Shown: in pieces, positions 34,419 to 43,283 of the stretch
Numbering within the stretch: the stretch's first letter is position 1
Layout: every line of letters begins with the position of its first letter
Assembly: GCF_900044055.2 (NCBI RefSeq)
Contig: NZ_FCOX02000008.1
Coordinates: 124,001 to 188,000, forward strand
Direction of reading: 5' to 3'
DNA from: Caballeronia calidae
GTDB lineage: Bacteria; Pseudomonadota; Gammaproteobacteria; Burkholderiales; Burkholderiaceae
Length of the DNA stretch: 64,000 nt
The notes under the pieces: generated by a model
Database searches by the model: none
Told to the model about the DNA's origin: nothing
The model's input: the letters and a program-made list of their open reading frames with translations, nothing else
Translations under genes and position numbers: made by a program

Positions 34419-34877
34419 TTACTTGACGTAGATCGTGATCTTCCTGGAATACACGGGCGGGTTATGCGGTATGTGCTTGTCGTCGCCCATCAGAAGCTGA
34501 ATCGTGTGCTTGCCTGGCGGAAGCTCGAGCATCGTTTCGGTTTCTCCGGCGCCGTAGTGCAGGTGATTGCGATCCGATGGAATCTCCTGATCCATCGGCG
34601 GCAGGTCCACGTCGATCAGCAAATGATGATGCCCCGTGTTCGGAAACTTCACGCCGCGCGGCGCCACGCCCATGTAGCGCAGCCCGAACCAGACCTTGAA
34701 CGGCTTGCCCGCGGGCAAGGTCTGACCATCGTTCGGATAGCCGATGTACGCATAAGCGTTGGCGGGCGCGGGCGTCGGCCCGGCGAGCGCAGAAGGCGCG
34801 GCGAACGCCGTCGCCAGCATGGCGGCGACGAGGAGCGAACGCGGGAGCGCGAGCACGTCAGCAGGTCGATTCTTCAT
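34419..34877 (-). CDS. Exported DUF4399 protein, copy 1
   Basis: A 152-residue protein with a signal peptide (ALPRSLLVAAMLATAFAAPSALA) and a DUF4399 domain: NTGHHHLLIDVDLPP, QEIPSDRNHLHYGAGETE, LPPGKHTIQLLMGDDKHIPHNPPVYS. The conserved His-rich segments suggest metal or sugar binding, but the family's function is not established. GAGGG precedes the ATG at 34877. It follows a close paralogue by 54 bases and both read leftward, probably as one operon. Confidence 0.85.
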   Translation of the reverse strand: MKNRPADVLALPRSLLVAAMLATAFAAPSALAGPTPAPANAYAYIGYPNDGQTLPAGKPFKVWFGLRYMGVAPRGVKFPNTGHHHLLIDVDLPPMDQEIPSDRNHLHYGAGETETMLELPPGKHTIQLLMGDDKHIPHNPPVYSRKITIYVK

Positions 34878-34931
34878 GTCGTATGCCCTCGGCAAATGCG
34901 CGGGTGTCGGCCGCGAGGCTCATGGCGCCGC

Positions 34932-35372
34932 TCATTTCACGGTGATGGTGATCTTCTTCGAATAGACCGGCGGATCGTGCGGAACGTGGTTGTAGTCGCC
35001 CATCAGCAACTGCAGCGTGTGCTTGCCCGGCGGCAGTTCGAGACGCGCATCGGTTTCGCCCGCGCCGTAATGCAGATGGTTGCGATCGGACGGGATCTCC
35101 TGATCGAGCGGCGGCAGGTCCGCATCGACGATGAGATGGTGATGCCCCACGTTCGGCAGATCGACGCCCTTCGGACAGATGCCCATGTTGCGCAAGCCCA
35201 TGCGCACCCAGAGCTTGCCGCCGGAAATCACGGCGCCGTCGGGCGGCCAGATGATATACGCCTCGGCGTTCGCCGGCGCGGGCGTGCGCGCACGCGCGGC
35301 GGCGGAGAACGACGAATCGGCGGCCAGTGCGGCCAGTGAAGCCAGCGCGCCAAGCACGGTTCTTCTCAGCAT
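34932..35372 (-). CDS. Exported DUF4399 protein, copy 2
   Basis: A 146-residue paralogue of the next gene, with the same ordered motifs (NVGHHHLIVDADLPP, QEIPSDRNHLHYGAGETD, LPPGKHTLQLLMGDYNHVPHDPPVYS), so the pair arose by tandem duplication. The signal peptide is LRRTVLGALASLAALA. GAGAGG lies about ten bases before the ATG at 35372. It is the first gene of the pair; its promoter should lie in 35373-35470. Function unknown. Confidence 0.85.
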   Translation of the reverse strand: MLRRTVLGALASLAALAADSSFSAAARARTPAPANAEAYIIWPPDGAVISGGKLWVRMGLRNMGICPKGVDLPNVGHHHLIVDADLPPLDQEIPSDRNHLHYGAGETDARLELPPGKHTLQLLMGDYNHVPHDPPVYSKKITITVK

Positions 35373-35458
35373 GTTATGCACGCCTCTCTCGTTGAAAGGC
35401 CTCGCGGACGGGCCGGGGAATCGCTTCATGCACACGCGAACGCTCGTGCTCGAAGCGT

Positions 35459-35480
35459 GATGCATCGTGCGCGATGCATC
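35459..35480. promoter_or_regulatory. Perfect 9-bp inverted repeat in a divergent promoter region
   Basis: GATGCATCG and CGATGCATC surround four bases between the DUF4399 pair and the caspase-like gene. It may be an operator for either side. The rest of the 338-base gap (35373-35710) is AT-richer around 35490-35525 but shows no clear promoter. Confidence 0.4.
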
Positions 35481-35710
35481 GTCTTCGGTTTTTAGATTAG
35501 GACGTTACGTTTAAAAAAGATACGTACGCACGCGGATGCTTCGCACCCCATCACGGATACCTTCTTTCGGGGGATTAAGCGCCGCGTGAGCGCGTGCTAT
35601 CGTTGTTGGTGCTGGACACAGAGGGCGTGGACCTCGCCCCGAAGCCTCGGCATTAGGCGCGCATGCGGCGCCATGCCCTCCACTCAAAGCCGGACGGACA
35701 GGGTGTGAAT

Positions 35711-37642
35711 ATGTGGCGAACTCTTCTCATCGCGGGCGTGTTCCTGATGGTCGGCGAAGCGCTCGCGCCCGCCTGCGCGGCAGCCGTCACATCGCCGCCT
35801 GCTTCGATCACCATCGACGCACGAGCAAACGCCCCGCAGCGGTTCGCGCTCGTGATCGGCAATGCCGACTATGCCGACGAACCGCTAGCCAGCGCCTCCC
35901 GCGATGCCGATGACATGAGCGCCGCCCTCGCCTCGCTCGGCTTTCACGTCACGCGCCGCGCGAATCTCGATGCCGCCGCACTGCGGCAGGCACTCGATGC
36001 CTTCGCCGCGCGTCTCGGCCCGCGCGACACGAGCGTCGTCTATTTTGCCGGTCACGGATTGCAGGCGGGCGGCGATGCGCTACTCCTGCCGCTCGACGCG
36101 CGCGTGCGTCAGCCCGCGACACTCGTGCGCGACACGCTTTCCGCGAAGGATATCGTCGAGCGCATGACGCGCGCGCGGCCGGATGCGGCGAACATCGTCG
36201 TGCTGGACATGTGTCTGACCGCTCCCTTCGAGAAAACGCGCGCCCAGACCTGGACGCTGCCGCCGCGCACGCTCGTCGCCTATGCGGCGGCGCCGGGCGA
36301 TGCAGCCGTCGAAAGCGGGCGCAACGGGCGCTACACGGCGGCCCTGCTGCATGCGCTGGGCCAGCGCTCGCCGATGACATCCGCGACATTCGAAACCGCC
36401 GCGTCCGATGTCGCACGCCATTCGCAAGGCGCGCAGCGGCCGTGGATCGCATCGACGCTGGACGCGAACTTCGCCATCGCGGATGCATCGGCGCGCGTGT
36501 ACGTCGCGGACGCGAATCGTATTGATCGCGATCAATCCGCCGATACCACACGCACGCGCGGCATCCTCCCGAAAGACAGCAGCGAGCAGTACGAACTGAC
36601 GTTCTGGGATTCGATCAAGGACAGCACCTACGCGAGCGATTACGAGGCCTATCTGAAGGCTTATCCGAATGGCCGGTTCGCGGCGCTCGCCAAGGCGCGC
36701 ATCGAGCGCCTGCGCGCGTCGGGGACGGCGAATGCGAAACCCGCGGCATCGGCACCGGTTGCACCGCCCGCGGCGACGGCCACGCCCGCGTCCCCGGCAC
36801 CGAAGCCCGCGCCGTCCACCGCCGCCGCGCCGGAAAAAGCGCGCCCGGCGACACCGGCCGCCACTGCGCCCGCCGCGCCCGCTGCCGCAGCCGCAAAGCC
36901 CGCCGCGAAGACGGCCGCCGGCGGCGAAATCAAGGACTGCCCGTCGTGCCCCGTGCTGATCCCGATCTCACCTGGCAGCTTCACGATGGGCAGCAACAGC
37001 GACGATCCGGCGGAGAAGCCGCCGCACCGCGTTTCGATCGGGCATGCGTTCGCCATCGGCAAATACGAAGTGACGGTCGAGCAATGGAACGCCTGCGCCG
37101 ACGCGGGCGCGTGCACGCGCATCTCGATGGACGGCGACGCAACGCCCCAGGGCAACGCGCCGATGCGCAACGTGAGCTGGGACGACGCGCAGGTGTACGT
37201 CAAATGGCTGAGCAAGGTGGGCGGCAAGGCCTATCGTCTGCCGACGGAAGCCGAATGGGAATACGCCGCGCGCGGCGGCACGCAGTCGACGTACTGGTGG
37301 GGCGATCAGATGAAGAAAGGCACCGCCGACTGCAAGGACTGCGGCGATCCGTACAAGCCCGAAGCGCCGACGCCCGTCGGATCGTTCGCGGCGAATCCCT
37401 ACGGTCTCTACGACATGAACGGCAGCGTCTGGGAATGGGTCGCCGACTGCTGGCACAGCTCATACAAGAACGCGCCCGCCGATGGCCGCGCCTGGGACGA
37501 TCCCTCCTGCTCCGTGCGCGTGATTCGCGGCGGCTCGTGGCGCGAAGGCGCGGCCTACATGCAATCCGCGACGCGCTTCAAGTACAGCTCCAGCGTGAGG
37601 CAGTCGCAGAACGGCTTTCGCGTCGGGCGGGATATGGAGTGA
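35711..37642 (+). CDS. Caspase-like (C14) protease fused to an FGE/SUMF1-type domain
   Basis: A 643-residue exported protein. A signal peptide (LLIAGVFLMVGEALAPACAA) precedes a caspase-like domain (about 43-270) with the His/Cys dyad H115 (YFAGHG) and C168 (VLDMCL). A Pro/Ala/Lys-rich linker (about 340-410) leads to a C-terminal formylglycine-generating-enzyme-type domain (about 425-643): FTMGSNS, VSWDDAQVYVKWLS, RLPTEAEWEYAARGG, GSVWEWVADCW, VIRGGSW. Such FGE folds in fusions usually bind ligands or act as sensors rather than mature sulfatases. The ATG at 35711 is used; the upstream context is weak. It may be an envelope metacaspase-type protease of unknown target. Confidence 0.88.
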   Translation: MWRTLLIAGVFLMVGEALAPACAAAVTSPPASITIDARANAPQRFALVIGNADYADEPLASASRDADDMSAALASLGFHVTRRANLDAAALRQALDAFAARLGPRDTSVVYFAGHGLQAGGDALLLPLDARVRQPATLVRDTLSAKDIVERMTRARPDAANIVVLDMCLTAPFEKTRAQTWTLPPRTLVAYAAAPGDAAVESGRNGRYTAALLHALGQRSPMTSATFETAASDVARHSQGAQRPWIASTLDANFAIADASARVYVADANRIDRDQSADTTRTRGILPKDSSEQYELTFWDSIKDSTYASDYEAYLKAYPNGRFAALAKARIERLRASGTANAKPAASAPVAPPAATATPASPAPKPAPSTAAAPEKARPATPAATAPAAPAAAAAKPAAKTAAGGEIKDCPSCPVLIPISPGSFTMGSNSDDPAEKPPHRVSIGHAFAIGKYEVTVEQWNACADAGACTRISMDGDATPQGNAPMRNVSWDDAQVYVKWLSKVGGKAYRLPTEAEWEYAARGGTQSTYWWGDQMKKGTADCKDCGDPYKPEAPTPVGSFAANPYGLYDMNGSVWEWVADCWHSSYKNAPADGRAWDDPSCSVRVIRGGSWREGAAYMQSATRFKYSSSVRQSQNGFRVGRDME

Positions 37643-37648
37643 AGACCT

Positions 37649-39520
37649 TCATCGGTCCGCGGCTCTGACGATGATCTGCGCCTGCGTATCGCGCTCGATC
37701 TTCCTGAGCGCGGGCGCCGCCGCCCGGAAGTCCTCCGGCGAGCAGACCTGCCTGCCGAAGCGCGCTTCCAGCGTGCGCGAGATCTGAATGACATTGGTCG
37801 ACGGATCGAAGAGATAACGCGAGCGGTAGCGGAAGAAATCGCTCGTGAAATCGACATCGTCGGGCACTTCGGCGACGCGCATCGCCTTCGGCAGCGTGAT
37901 CTGCGCGACCTCGTCGAAGCTGCCGCCGATGCACAGATACGGCTGCGTGCGCGTGCGCTCGGCGAGCCAGTTGCGCGTCGTCGTCGCGATGCCGCCCGAC
38001 AGGCTCGTCAGCGCGGGCAGCGCCGTCGTGCCCGTCGGCCAGACGATATCGTCGAGCGTGCCGCGCAAGGTCGTCGCGAACGGGCCGCCGCTTGCATCGA
38101 CATTGCTCGTCGTCAGCGCGCCCGCGCCGCGCAGGTTCGTGAAGCGCAGCCGGTCCGCCGCGATCTGGTCGCGCCGCTGGGCGTTCGCGAGCCGCAGATT
38201 CATGCGCTCGATCTCGGCGCTCCATCCCGCATCCTCGACCCAGTAAGCGAAGCTCGCCTCGCCTTGCGGCGCGACCTCGATCTGCAGACGCGCGGTGCGC
38301 GCGAGCGTCTGCGTCGCGGGCGTGCGGGCGAGCGCGCCGGTGTTCACGAGCAGCGCGGGCCGGTCCATGTCCGCGAGCGGCAGAAAGCCGAACTCGACGC
38401 TCGACGCCGTGCTGTCCGCATAGACATTCAGGTCCGGCAGCCACGTGACGATGTGATTGATCGCGCCCGAGCCATAACCCGGCACCGACGGCAGCGTATA
38501 GACCGCGCCGAGCCCGATCAGCGCGGGCTCGTTACGGATGCCCACGGCATCGAGCAGCGCGCCGAAAAGCGCGACGTGATCCTTGCAATCGCCATAACGG
38601 TTCGCGAGCACCTCCGTGACGCGATGCGGCACGGCGGGACTCTGGCCGATGAACATCGCGACATAGCGGATATTGCGGCGCACCCAGTCGTAGAGCGTCT
38701 TCGCTTTGGCGCGGTCGTCGGCGTCGTTTTGCGTGAGCGACAGCGCGAGCGCGCGAACGGCGGGATCGGTCGCGGACGGATCGGCGGCGGCGTCGCGGTA
38801 GCTCTTCGCGAAGCTCGCGTAGTCGGGAAAGGTCGTCACGACGAGCCGGTCGCCGTACTGCGCATAGCCGACCGAGCCGCTTTCGATGCGCGCGATGTGC
38901 TCGCGCCGGTACACGAACGCATAGCGCGTGCGGCCGTTCTCGGTGACCGGCGGCTCGGCGATATAGCCGCGCGCATCGGCAAAAAGCGGCTTGCCGGCGG
39001 GCAGATCGAAGACGAGGCGCTGCTGCAGCACGGGCCGCTGCCCCGGATCGACGTAATAGTTGAACTGCCCCGGAATCACCGCCGCCGCCTGGCTCTTGCG
39101 AAAGCGCAGATGCACCGTCGAGCCGACGCCCACCGCCGGAAAGATCACCGCGCGCAGCTTCGCGTCCTGAAACGTCGGCGCGCCCGCCGAACGCGGCTCC
39201 TGAATATCGCGGATCTGATCCTTCGAGACGTCGTGGCGCAAGCCGTTGGCATCGACGGAATACGCCTCGACGATCTCCACGTTCGACACGCTCTTGTCGT
39301 ACCAGACATAGCGCTGCGCGATCTCGTCGATGCCCGCCGACGTGTTCGCGCGCAGCACGGTGGTGTCGTCCTCGGCGAGCGAGCCGTCATCGGCGACGAC
39401 GAACTCATGTACGTCGCTGACGATGGTCGAAGGATCGTCGGCCGTGGCGGCAACCGCGCACGACCCCGCGCACACGCCGGCGATGACGCAGGCCACGAGA
39501 GGGATGAAGCGACGAGCCAT
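37649..39520 (-). CDS. Exported DUF3857/transglutaminase-like protein
   Basis: A 623-residue protein with a signal peptide (RRFIPLVACVIAGVCAGSCAVA). An N-terminal DUF3857 region is followed by a transglutaminase-like core with the triad visible: Cys in NRYGDCKDHVALF, His in GAINHIVTWLP and Asp in VYADSTAS. A ~250-residue beta-rich C-terminal region follows. Such proteins are periplasmic or surface proteins of uncertain activity (protease, cross-linking or amidase). The gene converges on the caspase-FGE gene, ending six bases away. Confidence 0.87.
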   Translation of the reverse strand: MARRFIPLVACVIAGVCAGSCAVAATADDPSTIVSDVHEFVVADDGSLAEDDTTVLRANTSAGIDEIAQRYVWYDKSVSNVEIVEAYSVDANGLRHDVSKDQIRDIQEPRSAGAPTFQDAKLRAVIFPAVGVGSTVHLRFRKSQAAAVIPGQFNYYVDPGQRPVLQQRLVFDLPAGKPLFADARGYIAEPPVTENGRTRYAFVYRREHIARIESGSVGYAQYGDRLVVTTFPDYASFAKSYRDAAADPSATDPAVRALALSLTQNDADDRAKAKTLYDWVRRNIRYVAMFIGQSPAVPHRVTEVLANRYGDCKDHVALFGALLDAVGIRNEPALIGLGAVYTLPSVPGYGSGAINHIVTWLPDLNVYADSTASSVEFGFLPLADMDRPALLVNTGALARTPATQTLARTARLQIEVAPQGEASFAYWVEDAGWSAEIERMNLRLANAQRRDQIAADRLRFTNLRGAGALTTSNVDASGGPFATTLRGTLDDIVWPTGTTALPALTSLSGGIATTTRNWLAERTRTQPYLCIGGSFDEVAQITLPKAMRVAEVPDDVDFTSDFFRYRSRYLFDPSTNVIQISRTLEARFGRQVCSPEDFRAAAPALRKIERDTQAQIIVRAADR

Positions 39521-39727
39521 GTCGAAGTGTCCGCGCCGCGCGAAGGAAAGTTCATCGTACAGGAGGACGCCGCGGCTGCGTACGCCCGTTCAGCCGCGAC
39601 AAATCGAAACGCGCGACATTTTGTATCATATTGCGATATAATTTTGCGTTTTACGCACGCTTGCTCTCGCGCTACCGCCCGGCCAGCCAGTGTGTCCCCC
39701 CACTGACTCCTCCCGGAACGCTGAAAA

Positions 39728-40882
39728 GTGTCGCGCATCGCATTGCTTCGCTGGCTGCATGGCTTTCTCCCCGCTCCCGTCACCCTGCGCTGGACCGAGC
39801 GTTTACGCGGGGGTTTCGGCGCGCTCATCGGCATCGCGCTCACGGGCGGGCTTGCGCATCTGCTGGTCGGCGATGCATCGGCGATTCCGTATCTCATCGC
39901 GCCGATGGGCGCTTCGGCCGTGCTGCTCTTCGCCGTCCCCGCCAGTCCGCTCGCCCAGCCGTGGTCGATCATCGGCGGGAACATCGTCTCCGCGACGGTC
40001 GGCGTGACCTGCGCGATGTTCGTCCACGATCCCGTCGATGCCGCCGCGCTCGCCGCCTGTCTCGCGATCTGCGCGATGTTCGCGCTGCGCTGCGTGCATC
40101 CGCCCTCGGGCGCAGTCGCGCTGACGGCCGTGCTCGGCGGGCCGTCGATCCACGCGCTCGGCTACGGCTTCGTGCTCGCGCCGGTGGCGATCCAGTCGAT
40201 GGCGCTGCTGTCGTCGGCCATCGTGTTCCATGCGCTGACCGGCCACCGCTATCCGCACGGCCATGCCGCGCCGAAACCGGCGAGCGCGCCGCCCGACACC
40301 GCATCGTTTACGCGCGCCGATCTCGAAGCCGTGCTCGCGCGCCGCAGCGAAATGCTCGACGTCGATCCGGACGATCTCGAAACGCTGTTGCGCGAAACCC
40401 AGTTGCAGGCCTACGCGCGCCGCTTCACGGAGTTCACGTGCGCGGACATCATGTCGCGCGCGGTCGTCTCGGTGTCGCCGGACACGAGCGCGCAGGCAGC
40501 GCTCGCGCTCATCGACAAGCATCACGTGAAAGCGCTGCCGGTGATCGACGCGACGCGCCGCGTGTGCGGCATCGTCACGCGCGCGGACCTGGCGCCGGTG
40601 CGCCGCGGCGGCTTCGTCGAAGGCGTGAAGCACGCGATCGAACGCCTCATGCGCGGCCCGTCGACGACCCCGCCGCGCGTCGCCTCGCTGATGACGACAG
40701 ACGTCTGCACGGTGAAGACGAGCACCGCCATCGCCGAGCTGGTGCCGATGTTCGCGCACTTCGGGCACCACCATATTCCGGTGGTCGGCGCGCACGATCA
40801 GCTCGCCGGCATGATCACCGAAGCCGACCTGATTTCGGGCCTCTATCGACAATCGTTCGCGGGCGAGCGCAAGAGCGCCTGA
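39728..40882 (+). CDS. HPP-family membrane protein with CBS pair
   Basis: A 384-residue protein. The N-terminal ~170 residues form four to five membrane helices of the HPP family, including the naming motif in RCVHPPSGAVAL. A cytosolic CBS-domain pair follows (about 240-370: MSRAVVSVSPDTSAQAAL...; MTTDVCTVKTSTAIAELV). HPP proteins have been linked to nitrite or anion transport, and CBS pairs usually bind adenosine nucleotides. The start is a GTG at 39728 with only a weak GGAA upstream. It forms a rightward group with a MarR regulator and a CLC channel that also ends in CBS domains. Confidence 0.87.
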   Translation: MSRIALLRWLHGFLPAPVTLRWTERLRGGFGALIGIALTGGLAHLLVGDASAIPYLIAPMGASAVLLFAVPASPLAQPWSIIGGNIVSATVGVTCAMFVHDPVDAAALAACLAICAMFALRCVHPPSGAVALTAVLGGPSIHALGYGFVLAPVAIQSMALLSSAIVFHALTGHRYPHGHAAPKPASAPPDTASFTRADLEAVLARRSEMLDVDPDDLETLLRETQLQAYARRFTEFTCADIMSRAVVSVSPDTSAQAALALIDKHHVKALPVIDATRRVCGIVTRADLAPVRRGGFVEGVKHAIERLMRGPSTTPPRVASLMTTDVCTVKTSTAIAELVPMFAHFGHHHIPVVGAHDQLAGMITEADLISGLYRQSFAGERKSA

Positions 40883-40916
40883 TGCCGCCGATCCGCCCGA
40901 CGCTATCCGACATCCG

Positions 40917-41327
40917 ATGAACGCCCCCCGCAACCTCAACAAGCCGGACTTCGAGCAACTGTCCGAATTCCGCTACCAGATGCGGCGCTTCGAGCGCTTT
41001 TCCGAGCGCGCCGTGCAGGACGAAGGCATCACGCCGCTGCAATACCTGCTGCTGTTGCACATCAAGGGCTATCCGGGCCGCGACTGGGCGACGGTCGGCG
41101 AGCTGGCCGAGCGGCTGCAATCGCAGCATCACGGCGTCGTGGCGCTCGTCACGCGCTGCGAGGCGGCCGGGCTCGTGCGCCGCAAGCCGAGCGAGGAGGA
41201 TCGCCGCCAGGTGCGCGTGCATCTCGAAGCGCGCGGCGAAGACGTGCTCGAACGCCTCGCCGCGCTGCATCGCGCCGAACTCAAGTCGCTCGATGGCGCG
41301 TTCCGCGTGCCGCAAATCGATCTCTGA
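40917..41327 (+). CDS. MarR-family transcriptional regulator
   Basis: A 136-residue winged-helix protein. The recognition region reads TVGELAERLQSQHHGVVALVTRCEAAGLV followed by the wing RKPSEEDRRQVRVHLEARG, typical of MarR. It lies between the HPP-CBS gene (34-base gap) and the CLC gene (18-base gap) and probably regulates this group, sensing a small anion or aromatic ligand. No operator was recognised. Confidence 0.9.
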   Translation: MNAPRNLNKPDFEQLSEFRYQMRRFERFSERAVQDEGITPLQYLLLLHIKGYPGRDWATVGELAERLQSQHHGVVALVTRCEAAGLVRRKPSEEDRRQVRVHLEARGEDVLERLAALHRAELKSLDGAFRVPQIDL

Positions 41328-41345
41328 CATTCCCGGGAGTACACC

Positions 41346-43127
41346 ATGGACCATCACAAACGCGACTTTTCGGTCAACGACCGGTTGCTGAAAATATGCG
41401 GGCTCGCCGCCATCATCGGCGCGATCGCCACGCTCGCGGCCGTCCTGCTCCTCGGGCTCATCCATCTCTTCACGAACCTGTTCTTCTTCGGCACGTTTTC
41501 CTTCGAGGACCGCTCGCCCGCGCTCAATACGCTCGGGCCGTGGGTCATCGCGATTCCGGTGATCGGCGGGCTGATCGTCGGGATGATGGCGCGCTTCGGC
41601 TCGGAGAAGATTCGCGGCCACGGCATTCCCGAGGCGATCGAAGCGATTCTCTTCGGCAAGAGCCGCATGTCGCCGAAGGTGGCGATTCTGAAGCCGCTGT
41701 CCTCGGGCATCGTCATCGGCAGCGGCGGGCCGTTCGGCGCCGAAGGCCCGATCATCATGACGGGCGGCGCGCTCGGCTCGCTGATCGCGCAATGCATCGA
41801 CGTGACGGCCGCCGAGCGCAAGACGCTGCTCGTCGCGGGCGCGGCGGCGGGGATGACCGCCGTGTTCGGCACGCCGGTCGCGGCGGTGCTGCTCGCAGTC
41901 GAGCTGCTGCTGTTCGAATGGCGCCCGCGCAGCTTTCTGCCGGTCGCGCTCGCGTGCGCGGTCGCGGGTTTCGCCCGCGCGGCGGTGTTCGGCACGGGCG
42001 CGCTCTTTCCGCTCGAGACGCAGCCGCCGCAGATGATTTCGCTGCTGTCATGCCTCGTCGCGGGCCTGCTGTCGGGCGCGCTGGCGTCGGGTTTGTCGGC
42101 GGCGCTCTACAAGCTGGAGGACGTGTTCCACAAGCTGCCGATCCACTGGATGTGGTGGCCGGCGATCGGCGCGGTGTTCGTCGGCATCGGCGGCTATTTC
42201 GAGCCGCGCGCGCTCGGCGTCGGCTATGACGTGATCGGCGATCTGCTGCATCAGCACATCGCGATTCAGGTGGCGCTGTCGATTCTCGCCGTGAAGGCGA
42301 TCATCTGGGTCATCGCGCTCGCGTCCGGCACGTCGGGCGGCGTGCTCGCGCCGCTGCTGATGCTCGGCGCGGGCCTCGGCACGGTGCTCGGCGCGGTCCT
42401 CCCCGGCCACGATGCCGCGCTCTGGCCGCTCGTGTGCATGGCCGCGACGCTCGGCGCGACGCTGGGCGCGCCGCTCACCGCGATCGTCTTCGCGTTCGGC
42501 CTCACGCACGATGCCAACGCGCTGCTGCCGCTGCTCGCCGCGACGCTCGTCGCGCACGGCTTCGCGACGGTCGTGATGAAGCGCTCGATCATGACGGAGA
42601 AGATCGCGCGGCGCGGGTATCACATCTATCGCGAATACGGTGTCGATCCGCTGGAGCGTCATCACGTCGATGAAGTCATGACCCGCGACGTGCTCACGAT
42701 CGACGCGGCCACGCCGCTCTCCGACGTGCTCGCGAAGCACTTCGGGCCGCAGCAGGTGCATCGCGCGTATCCGGTGGTGCGCGACGGCGTGCTCGTCGGC
42801 ATGCTCGACCGGGCGTCGCTCGGGACGCTGATCGGCGGTTCGTCAGCGCAGGAAGCGGGCGTGGGCATCGGCGAGGCTCTGCAGCGGCAGGCGCACGGCG
42901 CGCCGTCGTTCGCGCTGCCGGGCGAGCCGTGCCGCCTGGCCGCGACGCGCCTCGCCGTGCACGAGCTGGAGCGCTTGCCGGTGGTCGCGGACAAGCAGTC
43001 GTTGCGGCTCGTCGGCATCGTGTCGAGAAGCGATCTCGTGAAGCCCGCGCGCGCGCACTTCGATGAAGAGCATCGGCGGGAAAGGTTCAGAGGGTTTCGC
43101 AGGACGCCCGCGCTGAAGAAGCATTGA
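41346..43127 (+). CDS. CLC-type chloride channel/antiporter with CBS pair
   Basis: A 593-residue ClcB-like protein. The anion-selectivity signatures are present: GSGGPFGAEGPI (GxxGPxxGxEGP motif) and SGTSGGVLAPLLMLG. About ten membrane helices are followed by a CBS pair (about 440-575: MTRDVLTIDAATPLSDVL). The second signature begins GTSGG, as in ClcB-type channels, rather than GxFxP. GGGAG precedes the ATG. It is coupled by position to the MarR regulator and HPP-CBS gene. It likely moves chloride, nitrate or fluoride-like anions; which one cannot be told. Confidence 0.92.
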   Translation: MDHHKRDFSVNDRLLKICGLAAIIGAIATLAAVLLLGLIHLFTNLFFFGTFSFEDRSPALNTLGPWVIAIPVIGGLIVGMMARFGSEKIRGHGIPEAIEAILFGKSRMSPKVAILKPLSSGIVIGSGGPFGAEGPIIMTGGALGSLIAQCIDVTAAERKTLLVAGAAAGMTAVFGTPVAAVLLAVELLLFEWRPRSFLPVALACAVAGFARAAVFGTGALFPLETQPPQMISLLSCLVAGLLSGALASGLSAALYKLEDVFHKLPIHWMWWPAIGAVFVGIGGYFEPRALGVGYDVIGDLLHQHIAIQVALSILAVKAIIWVIALASGTSGGVLAPLLMLGAGLGTVLGAVLPGHDAALWPLVCMAATLGATLGAPLTAIVFAFGLTHDANALLPLLAATLVAHGFATVVMKRSIMTEKIARRGYHIYREYGVDPLERHHVDEVMTRDVLTIDAATPLSDVLAKHFGPQQVHRAYPVVRDGVLVGMLDRASLGTLIGGSSAQEAGVGIGEALQRQAHGAPSFALPGEPCRLAATRLAVHELERLPVVADKQSLRLVGIVSRSDLVKPARAHFDEEHRRERFRGFRRTPALKKH

Positions 43128-43223
43128 GGAGACGCCGCGCACGAAGCGGCGCGGAACTTTGCGCCGTCGCGCGTTTCCGAGAGCAATAGGTTCGCGCCGC
43201 TCACTCTCCGGCAGGAGGAGAAC

Positions 43224-43283
43224 ATGCGCCGTTTCCCCGTAAGGTTCTCCAGGCGCGGCTGTCCCCGCGCGCCACGCGCATGA
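43224..43283 (+). CDS. Short leader ORF coupled to the aldo/keto reductase gene
   Basis: A 19-codon frame (MRRFPVRFSRRGCPRAPRA) with a near-perfect ribosome-binding site (GGAGGAG, five bases before the ATG). Its stop overlaps the start of the reductase (ATGA). The reductase has no site of its own, so this leader may feed ribosomes to it by translational coupling. It could also be chance. Confidence 0.4.
   Translation: MRRFPVRFSRRGCPRAPRA

Noticed and set aside
36980..37642. FGE-type domain as the activator of the sulfatase at 17143
   Set aside because: It is part of a caspase fusion 18 kb away, and the sulfatase has the Ser-type motif with its own anSME upstream.
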